This document shows positions 1-8,174 of a stretch of 64,000 nt of DNA, piece by piece. The notes beneath the pieces were generated by a model. It was not told where the DNA came from. It ran no database searches and saw nothing but the letters and a program-made list of their open reading frames with translations. A program made the translations under genes and the position numbers. This stretch comes from Roseovarius pacificus (GTDB taxonomy: Bacteria > Pseudomonadota > Alphaproteobacteria > Rhodobacterales > Rhodobacteraceae). Each line of letters opens with the position of its first letter. Position 1 is the first letter of the stretch. Location of the stretch: the NCBI RefSeq assembly GCF_900142665.1, contig NZ_FRBR01000010.1, forward strand, positions 62,001 to 126,000, in the 5' to 3' direction.

Positions 1-1093
1 GCCTTTCCTTGCCGATCCGGATTTCGTGAAAAAGGCCGCCGATGACAGGGCCAGCACCATTGCACCCTGTATCGCCTGCAACCAGGCCTGTCTTGACCAT
101 ACTTTCAGCGGCAAGATTTCAACCTGTCTGGTCAACCCACGCGCCTGCTATGAAACGGAGTTGACCGTAACCCCCACCGACCGTCCGAAATCCATCGGCA
201 TCGTCGGCGCAGGCCCTGCCGGGTTGGCCGCCGCCATCACCGCCGCCGAGCGTGGCCATACCGTCACCCTGTTCGATCAGGCCAATCGGATCGGCGGCCA
301 ACTGAACATGGCGCGCGAAATCCCCGGCAAGGAGGAATTTCACGGGCTGGTCGCTTGGTTTGAAACCATGGTGACCGAACTCGGCATAACACTGGAACTG
401 AACCAGACCGCCACGGTCGACGATTTGACAGGGTTTGACGATGTAATCGTCGCCACGGGCGTTATCCCCCGCGAGCCGGGTATTCCGGGGCAAGACGGAC
501 CCAATGTCCTGTCCTACATCGACGTGCTGCGCCACAAAGCACCCGTGGGCAAGCGCGTCGCCATCATCGGCGCGGGTGGTATCGGCTTCGATGTGGCCGA
601 ATACCTGGTACAGGACGGCGACAGCCCGACCGAAAACCTGTCGGAGTGGAAAGAGGAATGGGGCGTTGGCGACCCGGCAGAGACACGCGGTGGATTGGCC
701 TCGGAGGGGCCGCAGCCCGAAGCCCCCGCCCGGCAGGTCACCCTGCTGCAACGCAAGGCCGAACGCCCCGGCAAGCGGCTCGGCAAGACGACAGGCTGGA
801 TTCATCGAGCGACGCTACGCATGAAAGACGTGCAAATGCTGAGCGGCGTGAATTACGAACGCATCGACGCTGAGGGCCTGCATATCACCCACGGCGAGGC
901 GCGGGAGAACCCCACGCTGATCGAGGCCGACACCATTGTCCTGTGCGCCGGGCAACTCCCGGAACGCGGTCTTGCCGACGCATTGGAAGCAAAAGGGATC
1001 ACCGCTCATATCATCGGTGGCGCCGATGTGGCCGCAGAACTGGACGCCAAGCGCGCCATTGATCAGGGCACACGCTTGGCGGCAACGCTTTAG
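1..1093 (+). CDS. fadH: 2,4-dienoyl-CoA reductase (NADPH), 3' part only
   Basis: This is the C-terminal part of an NADPH-dependent 2,4-dienoyl-CoA reductase, which reduces conjugated double bonds during beta-oxidation of unsaturated fatty acids. The reading frame is open to the left edge of the window, so the N-terminal TIM-barrel lies upstream; a GTG at 26 is internal. The visible part has the end of the Cys-rich 4Fe-4S motif (CIACNQAC, then C-L-V-N-P-R-A), an FAD-binding Rossmann motif GAGPAGLAAA near nt 208-237 and an NADPH-binding GAGGIGFDVAE near nt 569-601. About 363 residues are visible of a family length near 670. Related flavoproteins such as trimethylamine dehydrogenase share this layout, but the Cys motif and following residues fit FadH best. 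Confidence 0.9.
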   Translation, partial: PFLADPDFVKKAADDRASTIAPCIACNQACLDHTFSGKISTCLVNPRACYETELTVTPTDRPKSIGIVGAGPAGLAAAITAAERGHTVTLFDQANRIGGQLNMAREIPGKEEFHGLVAWFETMVTELGITLELNQTATVDDLTGFDDVIVATGVIPREPGIPGQDGPNVLSYIDVLRHKAPVGKRVAIIGAGGIGFDVAEYLVQDGDSPTENLSEWKEEWGVGDPAETRGGLASEGPQPEAPARQVTLLQRKAERPGKRLGKTTGWIHRATLRMKDVQMLSGVNYERIDAEGLHITHGEARENPTLIEADTIVLCAGQLPERGLADALEAKGITAHIIGGADVAAELDAKRAIDQGTRLAATL

Positions 1094-1254
1094 CCGTCCG
1101 CTCCCCGACTGGCGAACAACTGGAAACACCGGTTTCCCTGTTTCCATGCCACGAACGATCCGCCACAAAACCCAGATATTGTCGGGCATACGCCCCAGTT
1201 GTGCCCGAATTCATCCCGATAACCGACTTCGACAAACGAACAGAGGTATCGAGC

Positions 1255-2160
1255 ATGGATCGCCTGACGGAAATGGAGGCATTTGCAACGGTCGTGGACC
1301 AGGGGGGGTTTACTGACGCTGCACGCAAGATGGGAATTTCGAAATCGGCCGTGTCCAAGCACGTTTCTTCACTTGAAGCTCGTCTCGGCGCGCGCCTCCT
1401 GAACCGCACGACACGCCGCGTCAGCCCTACGGAAATCGGTCTGGCCTATTACGACCGGGCGTTACGTGTTCTGAATGATGCGGGTGAGGCCGACGCTCTG
1501 GTCAGTTCGATGCAATCCGCGCCCTCCGGGCTGCTGCGCATCTCGGTTGCGACGGATTTCGGGGTAAACCACCTCAGCCCGGTTCTGGGCTCATTTCTTG
1601 ACGAGTTCCCCGATATCTCGGTCAACATGGTACTGAACAACCGGTATGTCGAACTGATCTCGGAAGGGTTCGACATGGCGATCCGCATAGGCGAGTTGGA
1701 AGACAGCACCCTGCGCGCACGCAAACTGACCGAGACCACTAAGCGCATGATCGCCAGCCCCGAATATCTGCGAAAGAACGGACGCCCGACCAAGATCGAC
1801 GACCTGAATGAACACAAGCTGCTGCACTATTCCAGCCAGTCGGGCGGAGCCGTGTGGAAGTTGACTGCACCCTCGGGCGAAAAGCGGCAGGTGCGCACCG
1901 CTGGTGGACTGTCGGTAAATGACGGTCAATCGCTCCTCAATGCCGCGATCGCCGGTCTTGGCATCGCGTATCTGCCCAGCTTTCTGTACGCGCAGGCCAT
2001 GAACGATGGTCTGGTCGAGGATGTGATCCCCGACCTCCCGGTCGAAACGCAAGGCATCTTTGCAGTCTATCCGCCGGGTCGTTTCACACAGCCCAAGGTT
2101 CGCGCCTTTATAGACTTCCTCGTTCATGCCTTTGCCGACAAGGGCCCGAACGAGTGGTAA
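1255..2160 (+). CDS. LysR-family transcriptional regulator
   Basis: This is a 301-residue LysR-type regulator. The N-terminal winged helix-turn-helix covers roughly residues 1-60 (GGFTDAARKMGISKSAVSKH, then a RLGARLLNRTTRR wing), followed by a periplasmic-binding-protein-like effector domain. I chose the ATG at 1255 over an in-frame upstream ATG at 1201 because AGAGG sits a few bases ahead of it and the protein then begins directly with the HTH, as is usual. It lies in the same direction as the FMN reductase gene downstream but a good hairpin terminator separates them. It resembles the CrgA/AaeR-like LysR subgroup that often controls nearby oxidoreductases; the ligand cannot be told from sequence. 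Confidence 0.93.
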   Translation: MDRLTEMEAFATVVDQGGFTDAARKMGISKSAVSKHVSSLEARLGARLLNRTTRRVSPTEIGLAYYDRALRVLNDAGEADALVSSMQSAPSGLLRISVATDFGVNHLSPVLGSFLDEFPDISVNMVLNNRYVELISEGFDMAIRIGELEDSTLRARKLTETTKRMIASPEYLRKNGRPTKIDDLNEHKLLHYSSQSGGAVWKLTAPSGEKRQVRTAGGLSVNDGQSLLNAAIAGLGIAYLPSFLYAQAMNDGLVEDVIPDLPVETQGIFAVYPPGRFTQPKVRAFIDFLVHAFADKGPNEW

Positions 2161-2190
2161 GATTTCCTCGTAGCCAGTAACCGGCCACCT

Positions 2191-2223
2191 GCCCCGGATG
2201 CGCACAAGCCTCCGGGGCTTTTT
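2191..2223 (+). terminator. Rho-independent terminator after the LysR gene
   Basis: A perfect 8-bp stem (GCCCCGGA at 2191-2198 with TCCGGGGC at 2211-2218) closes a 12-nt loop and is followed directly by a T5 tract. It starts 30 nt after the regulator stop codon. Confidence 0.75.
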
Positions 2224-2328
2224 CCTTGTCACGTCCTGCACATTCTTTGTGCGGCTTCTCCTGTTGCCAGATGACGGCGACATGCCAGATAGTCGAGACA
2301 GGTTTGATAAGATGAAAAGGAAACCACC

Positions 2329-2868
2329 ATGGCTGATCCAACTCTGGTCACGCTTTCAGGCTCTTTGCGCAAGGGTTCTTATAATCGGATGCTCCTGAAA
2401 GAAGCCCGGGCAGCCTTTGGTCCAGCGCAAGTGCTTGAGGGCAATCTGAATTTGCCGCTTTACGATGGCGATCTGGAGCAGGCCGAGGGCATCCCCGAAG
2501 CGGTGACCACACTGGCCAACCTGATCAAGGGCGCGGATGCGGTCGTGATTTCATCCCCCGAATACAATAAGGGGATCAGCGGCGTTCTCAAGAACGCATT
2601 CGACTGGATCAGCCGCGTCGAGGGCATGGCCTTCAAGGGCAAGCCAACTGTGGTCATATCCGCAAATGCCGGCCGCACGGGGGGTGAAACCGGGCAATAC
2701 ATGACTCTCAGTTGCCTCGTCCCGCTACAAGCGCAGATCATAAGCGGCCCGACACTCTGCGTGGCCGGGGCGCAGAATGAATTTGACGAGAACGGGACAC
2801 TGACAAACGATCATTATCTCGAGGTGCTGGCCACGAGAATGCAGGCGCTGCGCGCCGCTGCAACTTAG
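2329..2868 (+). CDS. NADPH-dependent FMN reductase
   Basis: This 179-residue flavodoxin-fold protein belongs to the NADPH-dependent FMN reductase family (ChrR/YieF-like quinone or azo reductases). The phosphate-binding loop GSLRKGSYNRML lies near residues 10-21, and SSPEYNKGISGVLKNAFDW near residues 77-95 is the flavin-contacting family signature. AAGGA precedes the ATG at a suitable distance. It probably reduces quinones or other electrophiles by two electrons in the cytoplasm, limiting oxidative stress. It follows a LysR gene, but the intervening terminator implies its own promoter in 2224-2328. Its stop codon overlaps the convergent radical SAM gene stop by 4 nt. Confidence 0.9.
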   Translation: MADPTLVTLSGSLRKGSYNRMLLKEARAAFGPAQVLEGNLNLPLYDGDLEQAEGIPEAVTTLANLIKGADAVVISSPEYNKGISGVLKNAFDWISRVEGMAFKGKPTVVISANAGRTGGETGQYMTLSCLVPLQAQIISGPTLCVAGAQNEFDENGTLTNDHYLEVLATRMQALRAAAT

Positions 2869-3932
2869 ACCTCGTGCATGCGAATGGGTTGCCGTTTGCG
2901 GCCCCATTCGCCCGGTGGGCCTTGAATCATACCCGGAAAGCGCGTGCCGCACGCGGTGCACAAACCGTGATCGTCCAACTTCCAATCGCTCAGCATATGC
3001 CAGTCGCGCCCGATCACCCGCGCACCGCATCCATGGCAGTAACTGGATTGCGCCGGCGGATGATGCGCGTTGCCGATATAGACATGCCGCAACCCCGCCA
3101 TTTGCGCAATCGAGCGGGCCCGCAGGAGGGTTTCCAGCGGGGTAGGGTCATGATCCAGCATCCTGTGATCGGGGTGGAATGCGGTAAAGTGCAACGGCAC
3201 GTCCGGGCCGCATTCGTCCAGCACCCATTGGCTTAGTTCTTCCAGTTCGGCGGTGCTGTCGTTTTCGCCGGGAATCAGGAGCGTCGTCAGTTCCACCCAG
3301 CACGGCGTTTCGTTCACGGCATAGCGGATACTGTCCAGAACCGGGCCGATCCCCGATCCGGTCAGCTTGCGATAGAACCTGTCGGTGAACCCCTTGAGGT
3401 CGATATTCACCGCGTCCATTGCCGAAAAGAACTCGACCCGTGGCCCATCACAGATATACCCGGCCGTCACCCCAACGGCTTTCACCCCTGCCTCGTGGCA
3501 GGCAGCGGCGGTATCCAACGCATATTCCAGAAAGATTACCGGGTCGTTGTAGGTAAACGCCACCGAGTTACAACCATGATCCCGAGCGACCCGCGCAATC
3601 GTTTCCGGCGAGGCCTCATGCGCCAGGCTGTCGATCTCACGGCTTTTGGAAATCTCGTGGTTCTGACAGAACTTGCACGCCAGGTTACAGCCCGCCGTGC
3701 CGAAACTCAGCACCGGGGTGCCCGGCAGGAAATGGTTCAGCGGCTTCTTTTCAATCGGGTCGATGCAAAAACCTGTGGAACGTCCATAGGTGTCCAGAAC
3801 GATTTCGCCACCCTGCCGCATACGCACGAAACACATGCCCCGCTGCCCGTCCTTCAGACTGCAAAAGCGCGGGCACAATTCGCATCTGAGGCGGTCATCG
3901 GAGTGCTGTGACCAATATCGTGCAGGGTGCAT
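2865..3932 (-). CDS. amrS: AmmeMemoRadiSam system radical SAM enzyme
   Basis: This 355-residue radical SAM enzyme has the cluster motif C82-x3-C86-x2-C89 (CNLACKFC). It also has an N-terminal Cys set (C17, C20, C24, C34) and a C-terminal pair of CxxC motifs (C299/C302, C325/C328) that looks like a zinc knuckle. It matches the radical SAM member of the AmmeMemoRadiSam family, related to pyruvate formate-lyase activases, whose substrate is unknown. It diverges from a gene in which the other two members of that system, Memo and AMMECR1, are fused; the 56-bp spacer probably holds both promoters. Such enzymes make a 5'-deoxyadenosyl radical to activate or modify a partner; whether that partner is the neighbouring fusion protein is inference. 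Confidence 0.9.
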   Translation of the reverse strand: MHPARYWSQHSDDRLRCELCPRFCSLKDGQRGMCFVRMRQGGEIVLDTYGRSTGFCIDPIEKKPLNHFLPGTPVLSFGTAGCNLACKFCQNHEISKSREIDSLAHEASPETIARVARDHGCNSVAFTYNDPVIFLEYALDTAAACHEAGVKAVGVTAGYICDGPRVEFFSAMDAVNIDLKGFTDRFYRKLTGSGIGPVLDSIRYAVNETPCWVELTTLLIPGENDSTAELEELSQWVLDECGPDVPLHFTAFHPDHRMLDHDPTPLETLLRARSIAQMAGLRHVYIGNAHHPPAQSSYCHGCGARVIGRDWHMLSDWKLDDHGLCTACGTRFPGMIQGPPGEWGRKRQPIRMHEV

Positions 3933-3988
3933 AAAGCGGGCTTACCTTTCCTTGGGTCTGCTTGATACTTATGTGACATGGTGACGAT

Positions 3989-5374
3989 ATGAATAGGCAC
4001 ACAGGCATAAAGGCGCGCACGTCAGCGGTTGCAGGGCAGTTCTATCCCGCCGATCCTGCCGCGTTGCACCGCATGGTCGAGGACTGCATCGCCCAAACCG
4101 GCACGGGGCAACAACCACACGGATCGGGGCCCCGCGCGGTGATCTCGCCCCATGCGGGCTATGCCTATTCCGGCTGGCTGGCCGGGGCCGCGTGGCGCGC
4201 CACGGCGGGGCTGCGGCCGCGACGGGTGGTCATCCTGTCACCGTCGCACCGGCATGGCTTTGACGGGATCGCCCTGCCATCTGCCGATACCTTTAGCATG
4301 CCGGGCTTTGACGTGCCCGTGGATCAGGCCGCGCGGCAGGCCCTGGAAAACGCAGGTCTGGCTCATATCGAAGACGCCGCGCACGATCGGGAGCATGGTA
4401 TCGAAACGCAGTTGCCGTTTCTTCACAGCCTGCATCCCAAAGCCGAGATCGTACCTCTGGCGATTGGCCGCGCGGCAACAGATAAGGTCGCCCAAGTCAT
4501 TGATTTCATATCTGAAATGGATGATCTTACACTGTTCGTCCTGTCCAGCGACCTCAGCCATTTCCTGACTCTGGGCGCCGCCAGAACCCACGATCTGGAA
4601 ACCGCCAAACTGATCGAAACCGGACAGCATGACCGCCTCACTCCGGCGCATGCCTGTGGGGTGCGGGCGGTGGCGGGTTATATGGCGTCGCGGCAGGGGC
4701 GGGGGGCGCGGGTGTTGCGGTTGGCGATGGCCAATTCATACGACCGTTCGGGAGATGCGTCGCGCACCGTGGGGTATGGGGCGTGGGCGTTGTTTGGAAC
4801 GGAAGACGAAATCATTCCGAACCCGCACCGTACCGAGTTACTGAACGCCGCGCGCGAGGCATTGCAGGTCCGATTGCGGCGCGGTTATGGGCCTGAAACG
4901 GACGACAAAAGTTTTGCCGCGCCGTTGCAGGGACATGCCGCCAGCTTTGTCACGCTGACCATCGACAGGCGGTTGCGGGGCTGCATCGGATCGCTTCGGG
5001 CGCACCAGCCATTGATCCGGGATGTTATTGAAAACACACTGAAATCCGGGTTCAACGATCCACGGTTTCAGCCCGTCACACAGGCAGAACTGGACCGCAT
5101 CCGCATCAAGGTCGCCGTGCTGTCGCCGTCGCGGGAAATGCGGTTTTCCGATCAGGACGATCTCGTGTCGCAACTGGAGCCGGGGAAGGACGGTTTGATC
5201 CTGTCGGACAAGGGGCGCAGGGGGACATTCCTGCCGATGGTGTGGGACAGTTTGCCGGAGCCTCGGGTTTTTCTCGATCATCTGAAGGTCAAGGCGGGGT
5301 TGCCCAGGGACCATTGGAGTGACAGCGTGACGGTGCATCGCTACCGCGCGGAGAGTTTCGCGGAAACGGATTGA
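3989..5374 (+). CDS. amrB: AmmeMemoRadiSam system Memo (B) - AMMECR1 (A) fusion protein
   Basis: This 461-residue protein fuses two domains often encoded separately. Residues about 5-270 form a Memo domain, with the histidine motifs SPHAGY (53-58), SPSHRHG (84-90), EHGIE (135-139) and SSDLSHF (186-192) that resemble the metal site of extradiol dioxygenase relatives. Residues about 280-461 form an AMMECR1 domain with its hallmark LRGCIGSL (329-336). Both families occur from archaea to humans, but their bacterial roles are not established. The gene diverges from amrS, so all three parts of the system sit in 2.5 kb. The start is the ATG preceded by GGTGACGAT. The fusion suggests that the Memo and AMMECR1 domains act in one complex, possibly together with the radical SAM enzyme. 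Confidence 0.9.
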   Translation: MNRHTGIKARTSAVAGQFYPADPAALHRMVEDCIAQTGTGQQPHGSGPRAVISPHAGYAYSGWLAGAAWRATAGLRPRRVVILSPSHRHGFDGIALPSADTFSMPGFDVPVDQAARQALENAGLAHIEDAAHDREHGIETQLPFLHSLHPKAEIVPLAIGRAATDKVAQVIDFISEMDDLTLFVLSSDLSHFLTLGAARTHDLETAKLIETGQHDRLTPAHACGVRAVAGYMASRQGRGARVLRLAMANSYDRSGDASRTVGYGAWALFGTEDEIIPNPHRTELLNAAREALQVRLRRGYGPETDDKSFAAPLQGHAASFVTLTIDRRLRGCIGSLRAHQPLIRDVIENTLKSGFNDPRFQPVTQAELDRIRIKVAVLSPSREMRFSDQDDLVSQLEPGKDGLILSDKGRRGTFLPMVWDSLPEPRVFLDHLKVKAGLPRDHWSDSVTVHRYRAESFAETD

Positions 5375-5375
5375 G

Positions 5376-5418
5376 TTTCGTACGTTTTGTACGAAGTGTA
5401 CGCGCGTTTTGTACGAAA
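5376..5418. repeat. Phased GTACGAA direct and inverted repeats
   Basis: The 13-mer CGTTTTGTACGAA occurs at 5383-5395 and again at 5405-5417, exactly 22 bp apart, with a further TGTACG between them. TTTCGTAC at 5376-5383 is the inverse of GTACGAAA at 5411-5418. The cluster lies in the 90-bp gap between two convergent genes. It looks like a protein-binding array or a transcript-end structure; the function is unknown. Confidence 0.6.
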
Positions 5419-5464
5419 ATCCGGGGGGCCAGCGAAATTTGCCTCCATCATGGACGCAAATCGC

Positions 5465-6496
5465 CTAATACGACGCCTCGGGGCGGAAGCCCTCGGGGAT
5501 CGCATCCACCCCGTCCAGAACCAGACCGGCCATGACCTGCCCGACCTTCGGCGCCATGCCGAACCCGATCTTGAATCCGCCATTGGCGATGAACTGCCCG
5601 TCATGCAGCGGGTGCGCCCCGAGCATCGGCGCGCGTGAACGGCTGCGGGGGCGTACCCCGGCCCATCGTTCGATCACCGGCGCATCGCGCAGGGCGGACA
5701 CGGCGGCGCGGGCGCGGGCGATCACATCGTCAAGCTGGCTGTCCGTCGATTTGGGATCGTCATAGTCGCGTTCCGAGGTCGAGCCGATGGCGGTGGTGCC
5801 GTCCTGATGCGGGACGATGTGAATGGCGTCGGCAAAGAGTTGCGGCATGTCGGGCGCGGCATGGGACAGGACCGCGCCCTGCCCCTTGACCCCGTTGCCG
5901 ACCGTGCGGCTGTGATGGGCGGTCAGTTCTTCGAGCCCGGCGGTGCCGGTGGCGTGGATCACGCTGCCGCTGTGCGGACCGTCGGCAACGATCTGCCCGC
6001 CCTTTGCGCGGATCGCGACCACGAGGGCGGCGCAGGCCTGCCGGGGGTGCATCCGGGCGGTGAGCGTGTCGCGGATCAGCCAGCCGGTGGGGGTGAACGG
6101 CGCCCAGTCCAGACCGTCGGCGGGGATCACCTGCCAGTCGGCCCGGCCCTGCCAGAGGGTGCGCGCCGTTTCGGCCCGCGCGTGGGCGAGGCCAAGCGCG
6201 TGATCGTCGGCCACGGGTTGCAGGCGGCCAAGCCGGGCATAGCCCGAGGACAGGCCCGAGGCCTCATGCACCCCGGCCCAGAAGGAGTCGGCCATGATCA
6301 GGCTGTCGAACTGGAACGCCTTCTTGTCGTTCCAGTTTTCCGGCACATGCGGGGCAAGCGCGCCGACCACCCCGCCCGAGGCCCCGGCCCCCGGCCCGTT
6401 CGGGTCGATCACCCGCACGGCTGCGCCACGTTGCAGGCAGGTCCAGGCAATCGACAGGCCGAAGATACCCGCGCCCAGAACCGTTACATCGGCCAT
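5465..6496 (-). CDS. FAD-dependent oxidoreductase, DAO family (MnmC1-like)
   Basis: This 343-residue D-amino-acid-oxidase-fold flavoprotein carries the dinucleotide-binding motif GAGIFG at residues 8-13 and the following acidic strand end (VRVIDPNG). It diverges from an MnmD methyltransferase gene 125 bp away. In E. coli those two activities are halves of the bifunctional MnmC, where the DAO half removes the carboxymethyl group from cmnm5(s2)U34 of tRNA. A stand-alone MnmC1 role is therefore attractive, but glycine- or other amine-oxidase activity cannot be excluded. I prefer the ATG at 6496 to the one at 6502, because GGGAG is then 7 nt upstream rather than touching the start codon. Confidence 0.82.
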   Translation of the reverse strand: MADVTVLGAGIFGLSIAWTCLQRGAAVRVIDPNGPGAGASGGVVGALAPHVPENWNDKKAFQFDSLIMADSFWAGVHEASGLSSGYARLGRLQPVADDHALGLAHARAETARTLWQGRADWQVIPADGLDWAPFTPTGWLIRDTLTARMHPRQACAALVVAIRAKGGQIVADGPHSGSVIHATGTAGLEELTAHHSRTVGNGVKGQGAVLSHAAPDMPQLFADAIHIVPHQDGTTAIGSTSERDYDDPKSTDSQLDDVIARARAAVSALRDAPVIERWAGVRPRSRSRAPMLGAHPLHDGQFIANGGFKIGFGMAPKVGQVMAGLVLDGVDAIPEGFRPEASY

Positions 6497-6621
6497 TGTC
6501 ATTCTCCCGTCAGAGCGGCATTGTCGGCGCGGTTATGGCACAGGCTGCGGCCCGTGCCCATGCGACGGGTGGTGCGACATTGAAATGCGCCCATCCGGGA
6601 CAAATGCGATCCGGGGGAGAG

Positions 6622-7296
6622 ATGACAGACGCTGCCAAGCTGGAATGGCGCGCGGGCGAGGTGCCGGTTTCGACCCGGTTCGACGATCCGTATTACAGCC
6701 TCGAGAACGGGCTGGCGGAAACGCGGCACGTGTTTCTGGCGGGCAATGACCTGCCTGCGCGGTTTCGTGACGGGTTTCAGGTGGCCGAGCTGGGATTCGG
6801 CACCGGGCTGAACCTGCTGGCCTGTCTTCAGGCATGGCGGCAGGCGGGCGTGGGCGGTGTGCTGCGCTTTACCAGTTTCGAGGCCTTCCCGATGGCGGCC
6901 CAGGACATGATCCGCGCGCAGGCGCAATTCCCCGAACTGGCCGATATCGCCGCCGAGATGGCCCCGCATTGGGAGACCGGTGCGCAGGCGGTCAGCCTGC
7001 CCGATCTGGAATTTCGCCTGATCGTGGGCGATGCGCGCGACACCCTGCCCGGATGGGACGGGCGCGCCGATGCGTGGTTTCCGGACGGGTTTTCGCCCGC
7101 CAAGAACCCCGAACTGTGGGAAGAGGGATTGTTAACCGCAATGGGCCACCATACCGCGCCGGGTGGCACGGCGGCGACCTATACCGCGGCGGGATTCGTG
7201 CGCCGGGGGCTGGAGGCCGCGGGATTTGCGGTGGAACGCGTTCCGGGATACGGGCGCAAGCGGCACATGACCCGCGCGACGAAAGGAACGGCATGA
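6622..7296 (+). CDS. mnmD: tRNA (5-methylaminomethyl-2-thiouridine)(34)-methyltransferase MnmD
   Basis: This 224-residue SAM-dependent methyltransferase matches the MnmC2/MnmD domain, which methylates nm5(s2)U34 in the tRNA wobble position. The SAM motif is ELGFGTGLN (56-64) and the family signature is AWFPDGFSPAKNPELW (151-166), close to the equivalent stretch of MnmC. I start it at the ATG at 6622, with GGGGGAGA just upstream, rather than at the upstream ATG at 6496 that would overlap the divergent gene. The C-terminal DAO half present in fused MnmC is absent; a DAO protein is encoded divergently. Its stop overlaps the start of the EamA gene by ATGA, so the two are probably co-translated. 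Confidence 0.92.
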   Translation: MTDAAKLEWRAGEVPVSTRFDDPYYSLENGLAETRHVFLAGNDLPARFRDGFQVAELGFGTGLNLLACLQAWRQAGVGGVLRFTSFEAFPMAAQDMIRAQAQFPELADIAAEMAPHWETGAQAVSLPDLEFRLIVGDARDTLPGWDGRADAWFPDGFSPAKNPELWEEGLLTAMGHHTAPGGTAATYTAAGFVRRGLEAAGFAVERVPGYGRKRHMTRATKGTA

Positions 7297-8165
7297 CCGA
7301 ACAGAACACCCGCCTCGGTATCCTGCTGATGGTGGCGACCACCCTGATCTTTGCCGTGCAGGACGGGATCAGCCGTCATCTGGCGGCAGAGTACAACGTG
7401 CAGATGGTGGTGATGATCCGCTATTGGTTCTTTGCCGCTTTCGTGATTGCCGTGGCGGCGCGCAAGGCCGGGGGATTGCGCGCGGCGGCGGCCACGCGAC
7501 AGCCGCTGGTGCAGGGGTTTCGCGCGGTGCTGCTGGTGGCGGAAATCTGTGTGATGATCTATGGCTTTACCCTGCTCGGGCTGGTGGAAAGCCATGCGGT
7601 GTTCGCCTGTTACCCGCTGCTGATCGCCGCGCTATCCGGGCCGGTTCTGGGCGAAAGCGTGGGCTGGCGGCGGTGGGCCGCGATCGCGGTGGGGTTCGTC
7701 GGGGTGATCATCATCCTGCAACCCGGATTCGGCGTGTTCCAGCCCGAGGCGGTGGTGCCCCTGATGGCGGCACTGATGTTCGCACTGTACGGGTTGCTGA
7801 CGCGCTATGTGGCGCGGGGCGATTCCGCGACGACCTCGTTCTTCTGGACCGGCACGGTGGGGGCGGTCGCGATGACGCTGGTCGGCGTGTGGTACTGGCA
7901 GCCGATGAGCGGCCCCGACTGGGGCTGGATGGCGGTGCTGTGCGTGACCGGGGCGCTTGGGCATTACACGCTGATCAAGTGTTACGAGGTGGCCGAGGCC
8001 AGCTCGGTCCAGCCGTTCGCCTATCTGCAACTGGCCTTTGCCAGTGCGCTTGGGCTGACGGTGTTCGGGGAAACGATCCGCCCGAACGTGGCGGTTGGCG
8101 TGGTGCTGATCGTGGCGGCGGGGCTGTTCACCCTGTGGCGGCAGAAGGTGAAGGGCGGGGGGTAG
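7293..8165 (+). CDS. EamA/DMT-family transporter
   Basis: This 290-residue integral inner-membrane protein has about ten hydrophobic segments arranged as two repeats of the EamA (drug/metabolite transporter) fold. Residues such as FAVQDGISR in the first helix and EASSVQPFAYLQLAFA in the second repeat are typical. The ATG at 7293 overlaps the mnmD stop codon by 4 nt, so the genes form one transcript. Members export amino acids, purines or other small metabolites; the substrate cannot be predicted here, and a link to tRNA modification is not obvious. Confidence 0.9.
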   Translation: MTEQNTRLGILLMVATTLIFAVQDGISRHLAAEYNVQMVVMIRYWFFAAFVIAVAARKAGGLRAAAATRQPLVQGFRAVLLVAEICVMIYGFTLLGLVESHAVFACYPLLIAALSGPVLGESVGWRRWAAIAVGFVGVIIILQPGFGVFQPEAVVPLMAALMFALYGLLTRYVARGDSATTSFFWTGTVGAVAMTLVGVWYWQPMSGPDWGWMAVLCVTGALGHYTLIKCYEVAEASSVQPFAYLQLAFASALGLTVFGETIRPNVAVGVVLIVAAGLFTLWRQKVKGGG

Positions 8166-8174
8166 AGGAAGCCC

